64,000 nucleotides of DNA, taken from NCBI RefSeq assembly GCF_047462415.1, contig NZ_JANSJE010000016.1:1-64000 (forward strand), in the 5' to 3' direction. A program made the translations under genes and the position numbers. This DNA comes from Thermostichus sp047462415 (lineage in GTDB: Bacteria > Cyanobacteriota > Cyanobacteriia > Thermostichales > Thermostichaceae). Positions 8,001 through 16,544 of the stretch are shown here, piece by piece. The notes beneath the pieces were generated by a model. It was not told where the DNA came from. It saw only the letters and a program-made list of their open reading frames with translations, and did not search any database. Positions within the stretch are counted from its first letter, which is position 1; each line of letters begins with the position of its first letter.

Positions 8001-9368
8001 ATGTTGAGCCCTGATTTCTCGTCGTTGCGGCCCCAAGACTATGGTTTGCTGACGGATCTGTACCAGTTCACCATGGCCGCCTGCTATGTGGGGGAAGGGT
8101 TAGAGGCTCAGCCTGCTGCCTTTGAGCTGTTTGTGCGGCGGCTGCCCACCGACTATGGCTATCTGATCGCCATGGGGCTCGCCCAGGCAGTGGACTATCT
8201 GCAGCAGCTCAGCTTTGCCCCTGAGGCTTTGCAGGCGCTGCGGGAAACGGGCATTTTCGCCGATGCGCCGGAGCGCTTTTGGGATCTGCTGGCCCGCTGC
8301 CGGTTTGAGGGAGATGTGTGGGCAGTGCCGGAAGGAACCGCCATTTTCGCCAACCAGCCTCTATTGCGGGTGGAAGCCCCCCTCTGGCAAGCCCAACTGG
8401 TGGAGACCTACCTGCTGGCCACCTTGAACTACCAGACCCTGATTGCCACCAAGGCGGCCCGGATGCGGGATGCGGCGGGGGATGAGGCCATTTTGCTGGA
8501 GTTCGGCACGCGGCGAGCTTTTGGGCCCCAGGCGGGGCTGTGGGCGGCCCGGGCGGCGCTGGCTGCAGGGTTTAACGCCACTTCCAACGTCTTGGCGGCT
8601 CTGAAATTGGGGCGCAAGCCGGCAGGAACCATGGCCCATTCCCTGGTGATGGCCATCGCTGCTCTCTCGGGCGACGAGACCCGCGCCTTTCAATCCTTTC
8701 GGCGCTACTTTCCCCAGGCCGCGCTTTTGATCGATACCTACGATCCCATCCAAGGGGCGCGCACGGCAGCCCAACTCTTTGCGGCCACCCATCCGGATCA
8801 ACTGGGATCGCGCGGGGAAATCGGCGGGGTGCGCATCGACTCCGGAGATTTGGAAGATCTCTCTCGCCGGGTAAAGCAGATTTTGCCCCAGGGAGCGCCG
8901 GTGTTTGTCAGCGGCGACCTCGACGAACACGAGATCGAGCGTCTGCATCGCTCCCAAGCTCCCATCAGCGGCTACGGGGTGGGCACCCGCCTGGTGACCG
9001 GGGAAGGGGTCAACGGGGTGTACAAATTGGTGGAAATCAACGGGATCCCGGTGGCTAAGGCTTCCTTTGCCAAAGCTACTCTTCCCGGGCGCAAGCAGAT
9101 CTTTCGCGGCCCTGAGGGAGACTTGTTGGGCCGGTTCGATGAGCCCCCGCCCCCCGGCTACGAACCGCTGTTACGCCAGATCATGCACAGGGGTGTGCTA
9201 CTGGCTCCCTTGCCAGATCTAGAAGCCATCGCCCGCACCAGCCGCGCTTCTGTGCTGAATCTGCCCCAAGGGGTGCGGCAACTGCGCCAGCCGGATCCCT
9301 GGCCCATGGCCCTGACCGCGGCCTTGCAACGGGTAAAAGACCACACCCTCGGTCAGGAATCTGCCTGA
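8001..9368 (+). CDS. pncB: Nicotinate phosphoribosyltransferase
   Basis: Makes nicotinate mononucleotide from nicotinate and PRPP in the Preiss-Handler branch of NAD synthesis. The 455-residue protein begins with the family hallmark YGLLTDLYQFTMAACYV and contains ELFVRRLP, LLEFGTRRAFGPQAG and VRIDSGDLEDLSRRVK (phosphoribosyl-binding and catalytic regions), VSGDLDEHEIERL and YGVGTRLVTGEGVNGVYKLVEINGIPVAKAS. Length and motifs fit PncB rather than NadC or NadV. nadD, the next enzyme of the pathway, is encoded at 29408-30070. A candidate operator lies directly upstream. Confidence 0.95.
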   Translation: MLSPDFSSLRPQDYGLLTDLYQFTMAACYVGEGLEAQPAAFELFVRRLPTDYGYLIAMGLAQAVDYLQQLSFAPEALQALRETGIFADAPERFWDLLARCRFEGDVWAVPEGTAIFANQPLLRVEAPLWQAQLVETYLLATLNYQTLIATKAARMRDAAGDEAILLEFGTRRAFGPQAGLWAARAALAAGFNATSNVLAALKLGRKPAGTMAHSLVMAIAALSGDETRAFQSFRRYFPQAALLIDTYDPIQGARTAAQLFAATHPDQLGSRGEIGGVRIDSGDLEDLSRRVKQILPQGAPVFVSGDLDEHEIERLHRSQAPISGYGVGTRLVTGEGVNGVYKLVEINGIPVAKASFAKATLPGRKQIFRGPEGDLLGRFDEPPPPGYEPLLRQIMHRGVLLAPLPDLEAIARTSRASVLNLPQGVRQLRQPDPWPMALTAALQRVKDHTLGQESA

Positions 9369-9389
9369 GGAAAGGGAGTTTTGCTGCAT

Positions 9390-9395
9390 TATAAT
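9390..9395 (+). promoter_or_regulatory. Candidate -10 element for gmd
   Basis: A consensus TATAAT in the 125-bp gap between pncB and gmd, about 100 bp upstream of the gmd ATG. No good -35 box is seen at 16-18 bp. Confidence 0.35.
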
Positions 9396-9493
9396 GTCTT
9401 AGCTTTCAAGTCTCTGCTTCGAGATCTGAGTTTTGCTATTGGACTTGAGCCACTTCGCTGCTTAGACTTTTCCCGCTCTTTGCCCCCAACTCT

Positions 9494-10630
9494 ATGACCC
9501 AACGTGCCTTAATTACCGGCATCACCGGACAGGATGGCTCTTATCTGGCCGAGCTGCTGCTGCAGAAAAACTACGAAGTTCACGGCATCATCCGCCGCGC
9601 TAGCACTTTCAACACCGACCGCATCGACCACATCTACGTGGATGCCCATGACCCGCAAGCCAGGCTATTTCTCCACTACGGGGATCTCACGGACGGCACC
9701 ACCCTGCGCCGGATCCTGGAACAGGTGCAGCCGACGGAAGTGTACAACTTGGGGGCCCAATCCCACGTGCGGGTGAGTTTTGATGCGCCGGAATACACCG
9801 TCGACGCGGTGGCCATGGGCACGCTGCGTCTTCTAGAGGCCATCCGCGACTACCAACAGCGCACCGGGATCCGGGTGAAGTTTTACCAGGCGGGATCCTC
9901 GGAGATGTTCGGCCTGGTGCAGGAGATCCCGCAGAAGGAGACCACCCCCTTCTACCCCCGCAGCCCCTATGCCTGTGCCAAGGTGTACGCCTACTGGCAG
10001 ACGGTCAACTACCGCGAAGCCTACAATCTGTTCGCCTGCAACGGCATTTTGTTCAACCACGAGAGCCCACGGCGGGGGGAAACCTTTGTAACCCGCAAGA
10101 TCACCCGCGCCGTCAGCCGCATCGTGGCCGGTAAACAAAGCAAACTGTACCTGGGCAACCTGGATGCTAAGCGAGACTGGGGCTACGCCAAAGACTATGT
10201 CGAGGGAATGTGGATGATGCTCCAACAACCCCAGCCGGACGACTATGTGTTGGCTACGGGGGAAACCCACACCGTGCGCGAGTTCGCGGAACGAGCCTTC
10301 GCGCTGGTGGGTCTGCCCATTACCTGGAAAGGCTCCGGCCCAGCCGAACAGGGATTGTATAAAGACCAGGTGTTGATCGAGATCGACCCCCGCTACTACC
10401 GCCCAACCGAGGTGGATCTGCTGCTGGGGGATGCTTCCAAAGCCAAGCGAGTCCTGGGGTGGGAGCCCAGAGTGAGCTTCCCACAATTGGTGGAGCTAAT
10501 GGTGCTGGCCGACTTGGAAGCCATCGGCCTGGATCCGGATCCCATCCTAGGGGAACGGCGCACCCTCAACGGCCTGCTCAGCGAAGATCGCGCCTTCATC
10601 CGCACCCAACTGGGGGTTCATTACGACTGA
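9494..10630 (+). CDS. gmd: GDP-mannose 4,6-dehydratase
   Basis: Converts GDP-mannose to GDP-4-keto-6-deoxymannose, the precursor of GDP-fucose and GDP-rhamnose for surface glycans. It is an extended short-chain dehydrogenase: the NADP-binding GITGQDGSYLAELLL lies at residues 9-23, the AGSSEMFG catalytic Ser/Glu region at about 133-140, and the Tyr159/Lys163 YxxxK pair in SPYACAK. The length (378) and GIIRRAST, LFNHESPRRGETFVTRKITR and GETHTVREF motifs are typical of Gmd. No GDP-fucose synthase gene is adjacent. It fits with the other glycan genes in the window (mannosyltransferases at 22.9-25.4 kb, mannose isomerase-type cupin at 61.1 kb). Confidence 0.96.
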   Translation: MTQRALITGITGQDGSYLAELLLQKNYEVHGIIRRASTFNTDRIDHIYVDAHDPQARLFLHYGDLTDGTTLRRILEQVQPTEVYNLGAQSHVRVSFDAPEYTVDAVAMGTLRLLEAIRDYQQRTGIRVKFYQAGSSEMFGLVQEIPQKETTPFYPRSPYACAKVYAYWQTVNYREAYNLFACNGILFNHESPRRGETFVTRKITRAVSRIVAGKQSKLYLGNLDAKRDWGYAKDYVEGMWMMLQQPQPDDYVLATGETHTVREFAERAFALVGLPITWKGSGPAEQGLYKDQVLIEIDPRYYRPTEVDLLLGDASKAKRVLGWEPRVSFPQLVELMVLADLEAIGLDPDPILGERRTLNGLLSEDRAFIRTQLGVHYD

Positions 10631-10681
10631 CAAGAGGGATAAGACGGTCGAGACGGGATCCCAAAAACCGCTTCGTCCCCC

Positions 10682-10712
10682 TTGCCCAGATCGGGGAGTG
10701 AACGCTTAATAT
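10682..10712 (+). promoter_or_regulatory. Candidate promoter for rpsD
   Basis: TTGCCC (10682-10687), 19-nt spacer, TAATAT (10707-10712), in the gap between gmd and rpsD. The spacing is long, so this is tentative. Confidence 0.3.
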
Positions 10713-10788
10713 AGGAGATCGCCAATTCTTCTAGCTTCCTGAACGTTCGACCCTGGACATCCTTTGCTGATTTCGGAGAACTGCCCGC

Positions 10789-11400
10789 ATGTCCCGCTAC
10801 ACAGGTCCCCGTCTAAAAATTATTCGTCGCTTCGGGGGACTTGATCTGCCCGGTTTGACGCGCAAGCGCCCCAAAAATAACAATCCGCCCGGTATGCATG
10901 GCGCCGAGCGCAAGAAAAAGTCTGAGTATGCCATTCGCCTAGAAGAAAAGCAGAAGGTGCGCTTCAACTATGGGCTAAGCGAACGGCAGATGATCCGCTA
11001 CATGCGCAAGGCACGGCGCTCCAAGGGATCCACCGGCTTGGCCCTGTTGCAGATGCTGGAAATGCGGTTGGATTGCATCGTGTTTCGTCTGGGCATGGCT
11101 CCCACCATCCCGGCAGCTCGACAGTTGGTGAGCCACGGCCACATAGAGGTTAACGGCCAAAAGGTCACCATTCCCAGCTATGGCTGCAAAGTGGGGGACG
11201 TGATTACGGTCAGAAACAAGGAATCTTCTCGCAAGCTGGTATCCGCCTACGCAGAGTATCCGGGTCTGTTTCTACCTGACTACCTGGAGTTTGACAAAGA
11301 AAAGCTGCGCGGACGCATCAAAGAACTGCCCCCCCGCGAGCAAATTTGTGCTCCGGTCAACGAGCTTTTGGTGGTTGAGTTCTATTCCCGTAAGCTCTAA
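10789..11400 (+). CDS. rpsD: 30S ribosomal protein S4
   Basis: Primary 16S rRNA-binding protein that nucleates the 30S body. At 203 residues it has the standard S4 N-terminus (MSRYTGPRLKIIRRFG...LPGLTRKRP), the KKKSEYAIRLEEKQKVRFNYGLSERQ segment and a clear S4 RNA-binding domain beginning MRLDCIVFRLGMAPTIPAAR. The C-terminus INELL-type ending (VNELLVVEFYSRKL) is conserved. It is encoded alone rather than within a ribosomal operon, which is normal for cyanobacteria. It converges on the tolC-like gene across a GC-rich hairpin. Confidence 0.98.
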   Translation: MSRYTGPRLKIIRRFGGLDLPGLTRKRPKNNNPPGMHGAERKKKSEYAIRLEEKQKVRFNYGLSERQMIRYMRKARRSKGSTGLALLQMLEMRLDCIVFRLGMAPTIPAARQLVSHGHIEVNGQKVTIPSYGCKVGDVITVRNKESSRKLVSAYAEYPGLFLPDYLEFDKEKLRGRIKELPPREQICAPVNELLVVEFYSRKL

Positions 11401-11421
11401 GGATCCCTTTTGCTGCTAACT

Positions 11422-11444
11422 CCCCTCTCCCAGGGGGAGAGGGG
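11422..11444. terminator. GC-rich hairpin repeat between convergent rpsD and tolC-like gene
   Basis: CCCCTCTCCC, 3-nt loop, GGGAGAGGGG: a perfect 10-bp stem. The same palindrome recurs at 38991-39013 and 54325-54347. Here and at 54.3 kb it separates convergent genes, so it may act as a bidirectional transcript end despite lacking a T-tract. Confidence 0.5.
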
Positions 11445-11477
11445 CTGGGGGTGAGGGCGCAAAGCCAAGGAGATGGG

Positions 11478-13031
11478 TTAGAGGCTGCCGATGGCCCGCC
11501 GCAGTTGTACCAAGGCGCGGTTGTAGGCGATCACAGCATCGGAAAGGTTGCCACGGGCGGTGGTGAGGGCAGCTTCGGCATTGATCACCTCTGTCTGAGT
11601 GCCCACCCCCGCTTGCAAGCGCAGCCGGGCCAAGCGCAGGCTTTCTTCTGCCGAGGCAATCGCCACTTTGGCCGAGTCGATCTGCTCGCGGCTGGAGCTG
11701 AGGGTCAGGAAGGCTTCTTCCACCCCCCGCTGGATTTCATTGCGGGTGCCAACGAAATTGCTCACGGCCACTTGTCCATCGATCTGGGCTTGGCGGGCTT
11801 GGGCAGATGCTGCTCCCCCATCGAACCACGTCAAGCTGAAATTGGCTCCGACCGAATAGCCAACATCAAAACTGTTGCGGCTGGCGTTGAAATCGTTAAC
11901 GGCATCGAGGGTGGCGAACAAACCGACCTGGGGGCCATTGCGGGCTTGGGCCAGGCGCACACGGCTTTGGGCTTGTTCCAGCTCGCGGCGTTGGCGCTCC
12001 AGCTCTTGTCGTTGGGCGAAGGCAGCGATGATGGTCTCTTCTAAGCTGAGATCCCATTCTCCCATCGGCTCGATGCGGTCGCTGGCCAACACATCGGTGG
12101 GGCTGGGAAAGTTCAGCAGTTCGGCCAGACGGCGGCGATTCAGTTGTTGGATGTTTTGGGCCGCCAGCAAGGCTTGTCGATTGTTGGCCAATTCCGTCTC
12201 TGCTTGGAGAATCTCGAAGCGCGTGCCCAGCCCGGCCCGTTCTCGGGCTTGAGCATCCCGCAGGGTGGCTTCCGAGCTTTCGACAGCAGCCTGTCTGATG
12301 GCAACCCTGGCATCGGCGCTTTGCAGATCGTAGTAGGCGTTGGCCACAGCTTGTTTGACCGTCTGCAGGGCTTGCTCCAGTTGCAGTTGGGCGACGCGCA
12401 GAGCTTCTTGGGCCAGCTTCAGGTTTTGCTCCCTGAGGCCAGTGTCAAAAGCGGTGTACTCCACCCGCACCACGCTGGCTGAGAAAGTGTGAACTTCGCG
12501 GCTTGGCCCGCCGCCGGGTGAAGGAGGTTCGCTGTATTGGTAACTGGCTCGAGTGGAGAGGCTGGGAGCAAAGGCAGCTTGAGCGACGGCCACCCCGGCC
12601 TCGGCCCGCTCGACGGCCAGCCTGGCCTGCTGCACAGTTGGGTTTTGGGCCACGGCGAGCTCCAGGGCTTGTTCTAAAGACAAGCCCTCTCTTCGCTCAA
12701 TGCGCACCTGCAAGGGGGATTGGGGTACTACCAATTCTTCAGCCGTCAAGGCTCCCTGCACCGCCAGGTCAGCGGCAGGGGCGGAGTCGGCAAGGTTGGG
12801 GGGAATCGATAGGGTGGGGGGGGGTGGGGGGGTGAGGATTTCGCGGCTGTTGGGCAGAGCAAAAGTAGCGGAGCCAGGGGCTTCCGGCTGGGCAAGAGCA
12901 GGAGCAACCCAGAGCAGACTCAACAGTAGGCCACAGGGGGCGGAACGGGCAAGGTGCAACTGGGATCCCGCCAAGCCCATCTGCCCTTGAGGAAGTCGCA
13001 GCGGATCCCCAGCTACATTTTCCATCGCCAT
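11478..13031 (-). CDS. TolC-family outer-membrane efflux protein
   Basis: Outer-membrane channel of a tripartite export system. The protein has a signal-peptide-like N-terminus (LLLSLLWVAPALAQ), a Pro-rich stretch, and two related helical/beta repeats typical of OEP proteins (LELAVAQNPTVQQARLAVERAEAGVAVAQAAFAPSLS and EETIIAAFAQRQELERQRRELEQAQSRVRLAQARNGPQV), ending with RLQAGVGTQTEVINAEAALTTARGNLSDAVIAYN. The frame extends to 13193, but ATG 13031 puts the hydrophobic segment near the N-terminus. It could serve the RND pump/adaptor encoded at 40.7-48.0 kb, since that cluster has no TolC of its own; this pairing is inference. Confidence 0.88.
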   Translation of the reverse strand: MAMENVAGDPLRLPQGQMGLAGSQLHLARSAPCGLLLSLLWVAPALAQPEAPGSATFALPNSREILTPPPPPTLSIPPNLADSAPAADLAVQGALTAEELVVPQSPLQVRIERREGLSLEQALELAVAQNPTVQQARLAVERAEAGVAVAQAAFAPSLSTRASYQYSEPPSPGGGPSREVHTFSASVVRVEYTAFDTGLREQNLKLAQEALRVAQLQLEQALQTVKQAVANAYYDLQSADARVAIRQAAVESSEATLRDAQARERAGLGTRFEILQAETELANNRQALLAAQNIQQLNRRRLAELLNFPSPTDVLASDRIEPMGEWDLSLEETIIAAFAQRQELERQRRELEQAQSRVRLAQARNGPQVGLFATLDAVNDFNASRNSFDVGYSVGANFSLTWFDGGAASAQARQAQIDGQVAVSNFVGTRNEIQRGVEEAFLTLSSSREQIDSAKVAIASAEESLRLARLRLQAGVGTQTEVINAEAALTTARGNLSDAVIAYNRALVQLRRAIGSL

Positions 13032-13227
13032 TGCGTTGGGATTCTCAACATCACCCCTAGCAGTATCGCAGAATGAAAGACAAAAATAAAACGGTTTTCC
13101 ACAGGCTCTCTTGCTGCTCCGCTGACCTGCCCGACCTGCGTCCGGTGGGATTTGCGCTCTGCCCAAGCACTGGGTTCCATGGAATGCCACCAAGTAGATT
13201 TAGGATCTGAGTAGCACGAGTTCAGCC

Positions 13228-13482
13228 ATGACCAGTCCCAAGCCGGCATCTTCTCCCCCCCAAAACTCTCCGCCCCTCTGGCTCAGCCTGGCGTTGGGGC
13301 TCACCACCGCTCCGGTTCTGTTGGGCCTGGTCTTGGCGGATCGGGCCGGCAAATGGCTGGGATCCCTGAGCTGGGAAGATCCGGGTTGGTGGCTGGGGGA
13401 ACGGCTGCCCAACTTGGACAGGGCCACGCTGCAGGCCCATGAGCAACAGCGCAAAAACTCTGCCCCAGTCGAGAATTCTTAG
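13228..13482 (+). CDS. Small single-pass membrane protein, unknown function
   Basis: 84 residues with a Pro/Ser-rich N-terminus, one hydrophobic segment (PLWLSLALGLTTAPVLLGLVLAD) and a charged C-terminal tail. I do not recognise the family. The + strand frame is favoured over overlapping - strand frames because it has an ATG, a sensible membrane-protein composition, and lies divergent from tolC and 58 bp before another + strand membrane protein. Confidence 0.5.
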   Translation: MTSPKPASSPPQNSPPLWLSLALGLTTAPVLLGLVLADRAGKWLGSLSWEDPGWWLGERLPNLDRATLQAHEQQRKNSAPVENS

Positions 13483-13540
13483 CTTCCCTATTGCTTGCGT
13501 ATCATAGGTAAAGCGAATCTGCAGCAGGAGTTAACAGCCT

Positions 13541-14329
13541 TTGCGTAGACTGGCCAGACCGCCGCAGGAGTTCACCTCCGGGTTCTCGGGGGTGCTGTTT
13601 TGGTTGAGCGCATTCCTCTTCACGGCGGTGGTGAGCGCTTGTCTGGGCTATCTATTCGGCCAACGAGCCCTATCGGGGGTTTCTTCTCCCGTCACCGGTT
13701 CCGGTCAGGCTTCTCGCTCCCGCGCAGTTCGGGATCCCCGCAGCGTGCCCTTGCTGAACGAGGCTGAGGTGATCGCAGCAGCGGAAGCAAACCTTCGCCC
13801 ACCCCCAACGCCTACCCCTCTTTTCACGGCAACGCCCACGCCAGTCGCAACACCTACCCCAACGCCCACCCCCCGCCTGTCGCCTGAGTTGGCGGCGGCC
13901 CCCTCTCCAACGCCTACCCCCCGACCTGTCACTCCATCTCCGCCGCCTCCCCGCGCCTCGTCACCGGCGCCCACCCCACCTCCCCTCCCTCGGCAAGTTG
14001 CCACCAGTGGCCAGGTTGCCATGCAGGTGCTCTCGGTTCGTCGCGAGGGAAGCCAAGTAGTCTTGAATGTGGCTATGCAGAACAACTCGTCAGAGACGGT
14101 GCGCTTTCTCTACAGCTTCATGAACGTTACCGACGACAACGGACGCTCGATCAACGCTCTTGCCCAAGGTTTGCCGGGGGAGTTGCCCCCCAACAGCCAA
14201 GTTTTCCAGGGCATCATCCGCATCCCGGCTTCCAGCTTGGCCGGATCCCGCTCCCTGTCCCTGAGTTTGGCCGATTACCCCAGCCGCCGCCACCGAGTGG
14301 GAGCCAGCGGGATCCCGGTGCCGCCCTAG
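13541..14329 (+). CDS. Membrane-anchored protein with Thr-Pro linker and conserved C-terminal domain
   Basis: Function unknown. The start is TTG 13541 with AGGAG at 13526-13530; no in-frame ATG exists upstream of the membrane segment. Residues of about 16-42 form one transmembrane helix (VLFWLSAFLFTAVVSACLGYLFG), then a 65-residue linker is built of TPTP, PPP and SPAP repeats, reflected in repeated CCAACGCCTACCCC-like DNA. The last 90 residues look like an immunoglobulin-like beta domain (NNSSETVRFLYSFMNVTD, ELPPNSQVFQGIIRIP), resembling the DUF4352 type of extracellular domain. It is probably anchored in the inner membrane and exposed to the periplasm. Confidence 0.7.
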   Translation: MRRLARPPQEFTSGFSGVLFWLSAFLFTAVVSACLGYLFGQRALSGVSSPVTGSGQASRSRAVRDPRSVPLLNEAEVIAAAEANLRPPPTPTPLFTATPTPVATPTPTPTPRLSPELAAAPSPTPTPRPVTPSPPPPRASSPAPTPPPLPRQVATSGQVAMQVLSVRREGSQVVLNVAMQNNSSETVRFLYSFMNVTDDNGRSINALAQGLPGELPPNSQVFQGIIRIPASSLAGSRSLSLSLADYPSRRHRVGASGIPVPP

Positions 14330-14373
14330 CCCCCCTCTTCTTTTGGCTTCAGGCCGGCGATCCGTTCGCGCTC

Positions 14374-15162
14374 TTGGGGCTAGATCCCCAGGTCTTTACA
14401 GGGAAACATGAGGTGGCAGTGCCCAGTCCAACCTTTGAACAGCCTGAGCAAATCCGAGAGCTCTTCGACCGCATTGCTCCCCACTACGACTTCTTTAACC
14501 AAACCTTGAGCTTGGGTCTCCATCAGGTTTGGAAGCGCATGGCCGTGCGTTGGTCGGGCGCCAGCTCAGGGGATCACGTGCTGGATCTGTGCTGCGGAAC
14601 CGGCGATCTGGCCCTGCAGTTGGCCCGCCGAGTAGGACGCAGGGGTCGTGTAGTGGGCCTAGATTTCTCTCCCGCCATGCTGAACATTGCCCGGCACCGC
14701 TCCCGGCAGCTATTCCCTAACCATCCCATCGAGTGGGTTCTAGGAGACGCTCTGACCTTGCCTTTTCCCAACGATAGCTTCGATGCCGTTACCATGGGCT
14801 ACGGCTTGCGCAACGTGAGCGATATTCCCCAAGCCTTGCGCGAGATCCGACGGGTGCTAAAGCCGGGGTGCCGTGCCGCCATTTTGGATTTTCATCGCCC
14901 TACAGGGATCCCTTTTCTCGAACACTTTCAGCGCTGGTACTTGAACACCCAGGTCGTTGCCCAGGCCAAAGCCTTGGGACTGGGATCCGAATATGCCTAC
15001 ATCGATCCCAGCCTGGATCGCTTTCCATCTGGAGAAGAGCAACGGCGAATAGCCCTGCAGGCAGGGTTTGCTAGCGCCAAATTTTACCCCCTAGCGTGGG
15101 GCATGATGGGAGTACTGGTGATTGAGGCCTGTCACTGCGATCGTCAGTGTAGCGCCTCATAG
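14374..15162 (+). CDS. menG: Class I SAM methyltransferase of the UbiE/MenG family (phylloquinone/plastoquinone pathway)
   Basis: In cyanobacteria this family methylates 2-phytyl-1,4-naphthoquinone, the last step of phylloquinone synthesis for photosystem I. Signatures: IRELFDRIAPHYDFFNQTLSLGLHQVWKR, the SAM motif HVLDLCCGTGDLALQLA, GLDFSPAMLN and the family motif GYGLRNVSDIPQALREIRRVLKPG. The start is uncertain: TTG 14374 opens the frame, but GTG 14413 or 14419 would give the usual short N-terminus before IRELF. The 3' end overlaps a decayed reading frame on the - strand (15144-15401). Confidence 0.9.
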   Translation: MGLDPQVFTGKHEVAVPSPTFEQPEQIRELFDRIAPHYDFFNQTLSLGLHQVWKRMAVRWSGASSGDHVLDLCCGTGDLALQLARRVGRRGRVVGLDFSPAMLNIARHRSRQLFPNHPIEWVLGDALTLPFPNDSFDAVTMGYGLRNVSDIPQALREIRRVLKPGCRAAILDFHRPTGIPFLEHFQRWYLNTQVVAQAKALGLGSEYAYIDPSLDRFPSGEEQRRIALQAGFASAKFYPLAWGMMGVLVIEACHCDRQCSAS

Positions 15163-15401
15163 GGATCCTTTCGCCTCTGCCTAAGTAGATAGGGATCCAC
15201 CTGAGGCTCAGGCTCTGACCTAAACCATTGGTAGCAAACAAGCTGGACATCTTCTTGATTAAAAAACGGTGGATTCTGATGGTGAGAGGGGAGATCCTTG
15301 TACAATTCCTCATCAATAAACAACTCATCCAGCGAGTCAATTAGATTGGCAACATCCCGATCCTTCTGATAAGTTTCCCAAAGTTTCTTACAGTCTCTCT
15401 T
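15144..15401 (-). pseudogene. Open, protein-like reading frame without a start codon (decayed gene?)
   Basis: On the - strand an 85-codon frame runs from just after TAG (15404-15402) to TGA at 15146-15144. Its composition is protein-like (KLWETYQKDRDVANLIDSLD, then ELYKDLP, EDVQLVCYQWF, LLRQRRKDPYEALH) and unlike the low-complexity shadows nearby. No ATG or GTG opens it; the preceding sequence reads plausibly in another frame (YPYQKHSYIEERL), which suggests a frameshift. I do not recognise the family. It may be the C-terminal remnant of a small cyanobacterial gene. Confidence 0.35.
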
Positions 15402-15422
15402 CTATGTACGAATGCTTTTGAT

Positions 15423-15650
15423 ATGGGTAGCCAAGTCCAGCTTCCACCCCGTTCTCACGGGGAATTTTTGCGCTGGGTAAACCGGTTTATGGGCAGCGTT
15501 CAGATCCTAACTCCTCCAGAACTGGCTGAGCAGCATGCCAAGCTGGCTGAGGAACAGTTGCAGAGGTACCTAGAGCACACTCGATGCGGGCAAGATAGAA
15601 GGCCGGGACGAGACGTCGAGGATCTCACTCCGGCAGACGGGCCAAGCTGA
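15423..15650 (+). pseudogene. Fragment resembling the C-terminus of a WYL-domain protein
   Basis: 75 residues: the segment FLRWVNRFMGSVQILTPPEL followed by AEQHAKLAEEQLQRYL matches the end of WYL-domain regulators, where a 'W..SFG..VEVLSPPEL...' pattern closes the ligand-binding domain. The HTH and core WYL parts are missing upstream, so this is a remnant, or at best a small protein. After QRYL the sequence loses resemblance and runs into the 3' end of the convergent SpoIID-like gene. Together with the decayed frame at 15144-15401 it fills the 460-bp gap 15163-15624. Confidence 0.4.
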
Positions 15651-16461
15651 CCCCTCGGTAGTAATAGGCCAAAATTTGGTGGTAAGTCCAGCCCTGACGG
15701 GCCAATTCTTGGGCGCCCCACTGGCTCATGCCAATGCCATGCCCGTACTTGGGATAGGGGCTAAAATCCGGCAGACTTCTCAAGTAGGGGATCCCGCTCA
15801 CCCCAACGGTTTGGCTGCCGGCGCTGGCGCTGTACATGGCGTTTACAAATTGCCCCCCATACACCATGACGATGCCGCGGGTGGCGTGTGTTGCTGCTAG
15901 GGCGGCGGCTGAGCGCTGCGAGAGGCCCCGATACACCTGGGAGCGGGTGTCGCTAAACACATCAAACCAGCCGCGGGAATTGCGGTGGTGAAGAACATAG
16001 GTGCGGGCTGCCACCGCCTGGGCCTTGAGGGCCTCGGGCAAGAAGCGGGATCCCATCTCGGCTTCCACCACGCCGGCCACGTAGTCTTCTAGATCCACGT
16101 AGTTGATGGCCATTACCCTGTTATACCCGGTCAAGAGCACCTTGCCGGAATACCAGCGGCCATCCACCGCCACCAGGCCACCCGCTGGCGGCTCGATGAA
16201 CAACACCGGGCTGACCACCCCCTGCAGGCGCACCCCCTGAGGGCCGGGCTGGGCCAGAAACCCTTGCATCGGGGGCAACTCGGCCAGCACCTCTTGGCGG
16301 CCGTTGGTCAGTTGGGCGGGGCGAGAAACGCCCACCACCACAGGGGCGGTGGCGTCGGCCAATTGCACGCGCACCGTCACCCCCCAAGCGCTCTCTATCC
16401 ATCCCCCTAAGGTGCCCACCAGCAGGGATCCCATCAGGGCAAGCCAACCCCGTGCTCCCAT
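15625..16461 (-). CDS. SpoIID/LytB-domain protein (probable peptidoglycan lytic enzyme)
   Basis: SpoIID-family proteins are lytic transglycosylases or amidase enhancers. From ATG 16461 there is a signal-like segment (WLALMGSLLVGTLGGWIESAWG), a beta-rich N-terminal part, then the SpoIID core: YVDLEDYVAGVVEAEMGSRF, EALKAQAVAARTYVLHH, and GHGIGMSQWGAQELARQGW, YHQILAYYYRGV. The Glu of VEAEMG is the candidate catalytic residue. The segment between SASAGSQT and the GHGIGMSQ motif is shorter than I expect for SpoIID. Location would be periplasmic. Confidence 0.85.
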   Translation of the reverse strand: MGARGWLALMGSLLVGTLGGWIESAWGVTVRVQLADATAPVVVGVSRPAQLTNGRQEVLAELPPMQGFLAQPGPQGVRLQGVVSPVLFIEPPAGGLVAVDGRWYSGKVLLTGYNRVMAINYVDLEDYVAGVVEAEMGSRFLPEALKAQAVAARTYVLHHRNSRGWFDVFSDTRSQVYRGLSQRSAAALAATHATRGIVMVYGGQFVNAMYSASAGSQTVGVSGIPYLRSLPDFSPYPKYGHGIGMSQWGAQELARQGWTYHQILAYYYRGVSLARLPE

Positions 16462-16544
16462 AGCCTCTGTCCAGAGTTCTTTTTTGTACAGCAACCCCAG
16501 CCTAGGATAGAGCAAATCGGACTTGGGAACGAAAATCAGGGTGC

